Assembly (NCBI GenBank): GCA_020746105.1
Contig: CM036622.1
Coordinates: 16,225,987-16,289,986 of the forward strand
Reading direction: 5' to 3'
DNA: 64,000 nt
Source of the DNA: Trogon surrucura
Taxonomy: Eukaryota; Chordata; Aves; Trogoniformes; Trogonidae
The position numbers and the translations under genes are program-made. Positions 60,026 through 64,000 of the stretch are shown here, in pieces; the first letter of the stretch is position 1; every line of letters starts with the position of its first letter. Under the pieces are notes generated by a model. The model worked only from the letters and a program-made list of their open reading frames with translations, was not told the origin of the DNA and ran no database searches.

Positions 60026-63000
60026 AATCTGCTCTGTCTTTATAGCGTTATGAGGTATTTCACAATGTGGGAAATACTGGAAAAAATGAGTGCAAGAAAG
60101 GCGGGAAATCTGCCAATGTCCATGTCTTTTTGAAAAAGTTATTATAATCAACTTGCAGAGATGTGTTTTATGCAGATATCAAGTTTAACCAGACTTCAGT
60201 TATAGCCAGCCAGCCTCCATTTCAAACGTGTTATTCTATAGAGAAGGTCAAAAAATGTGGATACCTAAATATTTTTAAACATAATCGTAATTTCATTATT
60301 TTGGCCTGTTTTCTGGAGACAGGAAGACTTATGCTCTTGGAGTCTCTGTCTGTCAGGCTTCTTTCCTTCCCATTTCCTTTAGTTTTTAAGCTTTTTGTCT
60401 AATGTAAGCATAATTTTTAAAAGTTAGTTCCAGTAAGATAGGACTAAAAACAGATGGAGGGGTTCGGGAAGGAGAAATGCAGTACGTAAGAAGAGAATGA
60501 TTTGCTCTTAAGAGGATCTCCCTCAGACACCAACTGTAGTAAAAAGGCCCAGATGTTTTGCCTCTAGCAGTGTGCAAACAGTCAAATCCATTGAGGACTT
60601 TGAGAAGAGGCTCCAGTGATTCTGGGCAGTTGTTGACTTTCAGCTTGTGTGAAAGGGATAGAACAGGTATGTCACCTCATCGTTCCACCATAGAAAGAAG
60701 GCATAAATTTGTGTTGTTAGTCCAGAAGACTCTCTGAGTGTTATTGGACCTGGAGTCGCAACTTAGTCCTGAGCTGAAGTTTTCAGAGCAGATACCAAGG
60801 TAAATGTATTCAAGTGTGGTGAATGCTAAAGGAGACAGCAGTTGCCGTTACAGCGTTGCGTACGCACATTCAGCCAGGTAATACGGATAGAGCAAGAAGT
60901 CTGGTAAGACCCAAAATGTTCACTAGGTTTGATATGACAGTTGTTCTTGATATGTCCCTGGATGGCTACGGTCCTGCTAACATGTGGCTTAGACATAGCA
61001 TATTGCTTTGCACAACTCTTTGCTTGTAGACCAGTGCAGCTGTGTGGTGTTACGCTTTTGAGACTCAAGATTGCTATCCCCACTTCTCCACACTGATTCA
61101 TGAATAGCATTATTAGCAGCATAACTGCTAGGGAATGCATAGTGTTTGAGGCTGAAGTTGCTAATTCATAGGGTTATGATGCAGAGACTGGTCTGCTGGA
61201 CTGCTCTTCTGAACCCCTTCTTTCTTGGTGGTGAACTTTTGATCAGGTTGTAATCTGTTGAACAAAAGCTCTTACGTGAGGAACTGAATTCACCTGGGGT
61301 GATGTGTTGTCCTCAGAATGGAAAATGGATATGGTGGATTTAGGTTCTGAGCAGATAGCCCCTTAGCTTAGATGGCAGATTTTGTACATAGGCCTCCTGC
61401 TTTATGCGTTTACACTGCTTTTGGGACCGAATTAGTACTACTAATTCCACTTGCAATTGTCTAATATTTGCTACTTTTATCTCAATTCATAAGATGGATC
61501 TTTACTTTGTACCTAAAAGGAAATAATAATCATATTCTGTAGGCTTTTTGGCAGGGCATGGTCGGCTCTAGGGATCTTTGACTGTAATAATCTCATTGGT
61601 AAAAGAGGTAACTTGCCATAAATTGAATTTCCTTTTTTTCTAAGGCCTAAAATGACCTCTATCTCTGAGATTTAGTAGGAAGATGAAGATTAAAGGCATA
61701 AAAGCAGGTAGACACTAAGCTTCCATGGACTGGGTTTGGTGCATAATGCCTATTTTTATCTTTGCAAATCTTAATTTTTAGTTGGTTTATATGGTGGATA
61801 TTTAAGGAGATGGCAAAGATGACACTTTCCACTACTTGGTTCTGTAATTATAAATTCACTGACTTTGGTATGAGAAACATCAGACGATAAGTCTTGGTGA
61901 TGGTTAATTCACTTCTAGAAGTTCAATAATTCATCTAAGAAGTGTCAGCAGCTGGGTCTTGTTAATGGTAAGCCTTTCATTTCTGTTAAATCAATTGTGA
62001 ATAATAGGATCCTTCAGAGAAAAATGATGAAGTAGGCATTGATTTCCAAATTGGGTGTCTGATATTGGAGCATTAATAAAGTCTAGAGCAAGCAGGCAAC
62101 TAGGACCTCATACACTCTGATCACCTAAGTAGTAATCAGAGAAAATCAATGATTTTTGTGTATGGTGCAAGATCTGTTAACGTTTCATCTGTCACCATTC
62201 ATCATTGTGTCTATAATTTCATTTTTATAATTGTTTTGATTTTGAGGTGCTTAATAGTATGCATTGAATCAAGTGTTTAGTGCCAACCTTTTGTGAAACA
62301 GAAGTGGCATTGCCATATTACGAGCTGTCTGTCTTACTGTTTTTCAGCTTTCTGTAGCGATGGTCAAAGCAATGTGTATGTATTTTCAAATGCGTCTAAA
62401 TCTTTCTTAGAGACTTTCCAAGCAGTGGAATCCTGTTATTATCACTTGTCTGTAATCACGTTCAGTCTCAGTTTCTCAGAGGTGTTAGGAACACCTCTAG
62501 TAATGATGGTAAAACTCTGTCAAAGAGAAACAGCTGTAGAGAATGTCTTCAGAACAGTCAGACTCCTGGCATGGCTTCCTCTGCAACATCTTCCTTGGCC
62601 TGTTCCCAGCTTCACCTTCTGGCTCTGGGCGCTTCGTTCCAGCCTGCTGCGTGTCTGGATGACACAGGAGGAGATCGATGCTGACACGGCCGGGTTCTAC
62701 CCTTTGGTGGCTTTAGTACAGAGGACAAAGATTTTGGTGACAGGAGCATCCGTGAGTGATCTGAGAGGGACTAGTCTGGTGGTAGAACATCCCACCAGGG
62801 CATGGAGGCCACAGGCTTTTGCGGATGGGATACCCGTATGCCTTGTCCTTCCAGTCCGTGAGGTTTTGCGATGTAGCACAAAGGTTACAGACTTGTGGGT
62901 GTGTGACTTTTTTTTTTAATTCTTTTTGGTTCTATCTCTAGGCTGTGTTCAGTAGATTTGTTTAGAGCTGCTAGGCACTGGCTTTTGCAGTCCCCTATTG

Positions 63001-63069
63001 TGCTTACCTGCAATCCCATTTTGTTTAAAGTTGCATGGAATTGGTATGGAAGCCCACATATAATCAAGT
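60026..63069 (+). other. Putative intron sequence
   Basis: T-rich on the + strand: a hand count over 61,201-61,500 gave 106 T and 71 A. The longest frame is 208 codons at 62,293-62,919, with a GC-richer right half (about 62,560-62,880). Its translation has no signal peptide, domain or repeat that I recognise and it ends in poly-Phe from a T run, so I do not call it a gene. Confidence 0.45.
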
Positions 63070-63126
63070 CTGCTTCCTGTTGAAGTCAATGGGAGTTTAG
63101 GCTAAAACTGGACCAGGATTTGGCCC
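63070..63126. repeat. Ancient amniote repeat relic ('tgaagtcaatgggag' core)
   Basis: 'ttgaagtcaatgggagttt' followed by 'aaaactggaccaggatttgg' is the clearest copy in the window of an ancient interspersed sequence frequent in turtles and archosaurs. I am sure of the resemblance but not of the family name; a MITE-like or LINE-3'-end origin are both possible. Confidence 0.5.
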
Positions 63127-64000
63127 ATAAAGCATAGCAAGAAAATTTAACAGTTATAATAAAACTCTTAAGGCAAATAAAATGTTCTAGCAGGTGTTCA
63201 TAAATGTGCTTTATGCTCATAGACTCTGTTAAATGTTAATGCTAAGGTCCTGCAGAAGCTGCGCGTAAGGGCTGTGTGAAGGAAGCAAATGTCTGTTAAA
63301 TGTGCTGTGCAATATTGTAGCGAAGGTGGGTGGCAGTGCAATGCCACGCTACCTATTAGACTGAAATATGAAAGCTATTAGAGATTCTGCTGAATTTTCA
63401 TTTTGTGAGGGAGTAGTTTTCAAGAGAGAACATATCATATAAAAAAGCCATGTGTTGTGCAAAACTAGAAGCATCTTTGTCAGTGTGTGCAGTTTTCCTG
63501 GGTGTATGCAGAGCTTATTAGGACAACTGCTAACACAGAGCATGAACGATAAATTTAAAATAAGACAATACTTGTGAGGAAAGTAACAGCTGAAAAGCAA
63601 TTTTATTTTTTGTATATTTCACTTTCCTTGAGTTAGGGGGGATTTTGTTTATTTTTTTTTTCATGCCTCAGACAAACCCACAGGCAGAAGTCCTAACATG
63701 ACCCTAAACATGTTTTGAGGATAATAGGTGTTGGCAGGATTTTATATTTAGATCTCTGTCTTATGCTAACTCTTAGTATTTTTTTTAATCCGTCATTTCA
63801 CCATCAAAGCACTTCTTCATAAAAGCACAATGAGGTCCATTTTAGATTTCCAGGAGCTTTCTGGCCTTTCTCTTTTTCTGGCTTCCAGGGGAAGCGTTTG
63901 TTGGCTTTTGCAGCAGGCCCTGGAAGCTGGTAGCTTGTACAGGTTTGGTTTCTTCTAGCGGTTAATTTCATTAGGATTCAGGTCAAACCCGTGGGACAAA
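63127..64000 (+). other. Putative intron sequence to window end
   Basis: T-rich with T runs at about 63,651-63,661 and 63,780-63,786. No exon seen. The putative host gene would continue beyond the window. Confidence 0.4.

Noticed and set aside
62293-62919. 208-codon + strand frame
   Set aside because: No recognisable domain, residue bias of T-rich DNA, and a terminal poly-Phe from a T run. Probably chance, though transcript data could overturn this.
1-64000. CRISPR array, phage or bacterial operon
   Set aside because: There are no regularly spaced direct repeats and no dense coding. Vertebrate LINEs and a CpG island show this is an animal nuclear genome.

Overview
The window looks like avian nuclear DNA. 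It holds several chicken-repeat-1 (CR1) LINE fragments, including one whose 3' end carries the bird-type terminal repeat (TCATAGAA units when read on the + strand). It also holds sparse, heavily decayed amniote repeats, AT-rich unique sequence, and one strong unmethylated-type CpG island. No operon-like coding, rRNA, tRNA or CRISPR signal is visible. I cannot name the species or chromosome.

Layout: 1-46 kb is repeat-poor AT-rich sequence with no protein-coding exon I can support. It contains a CR1 3' fragment (8.23-8.38 kb), an ancient CR1/L3-like LINE fragment (10.9-11.4 kb), several MIR/CORE-SINE-like relics, a nested LINE complex (27.49-30.33 kb), a 26-bp tandem duplication (38.14 kb) and another CR1 tail (39.0 kb). 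In the nested complex, a younger minus-strand CR1 interrupts a much older plus-strand CR1-like element. Four small AT-rich stretches keep unusual clusters of CpG (about 3.94, 5.30, 15.04 and 33.91 kb) and are candidate conserved enhancers.

A CpG island spans about 46.47-48.07 kb. It has tandem GC boxes that form a clear G-quadruplex motif, a YY1-like AAAATGGCGG site and a splice donor (GCGGAG|GTAAAG) at 47,086/47,087. This reads as a TATA-less promoter with a first exon on the + strand. From there to the window end (48-64 kb) the + strand is T- and G-rich. Left of the island the + strand is A-rich in the samples I counted. That change fits a + strand gene whose long first intron fills the right end of the window, possibly with divergent minus-strand transcription to the left. 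The gene cannot be named from this sequence.

The right arm carries two more CR1 copies (53.19-53.75 and 55.53-55.58 kb), short relics of an ancient repeat with a 'tgaagtcaatggg' core, homopurine/homopyrimidine tracts, and one weak candidate exon at 56,564-56,659. The only protein-like sequence I trust in the whole window is reverse-transcriptase remnant from LINEs.
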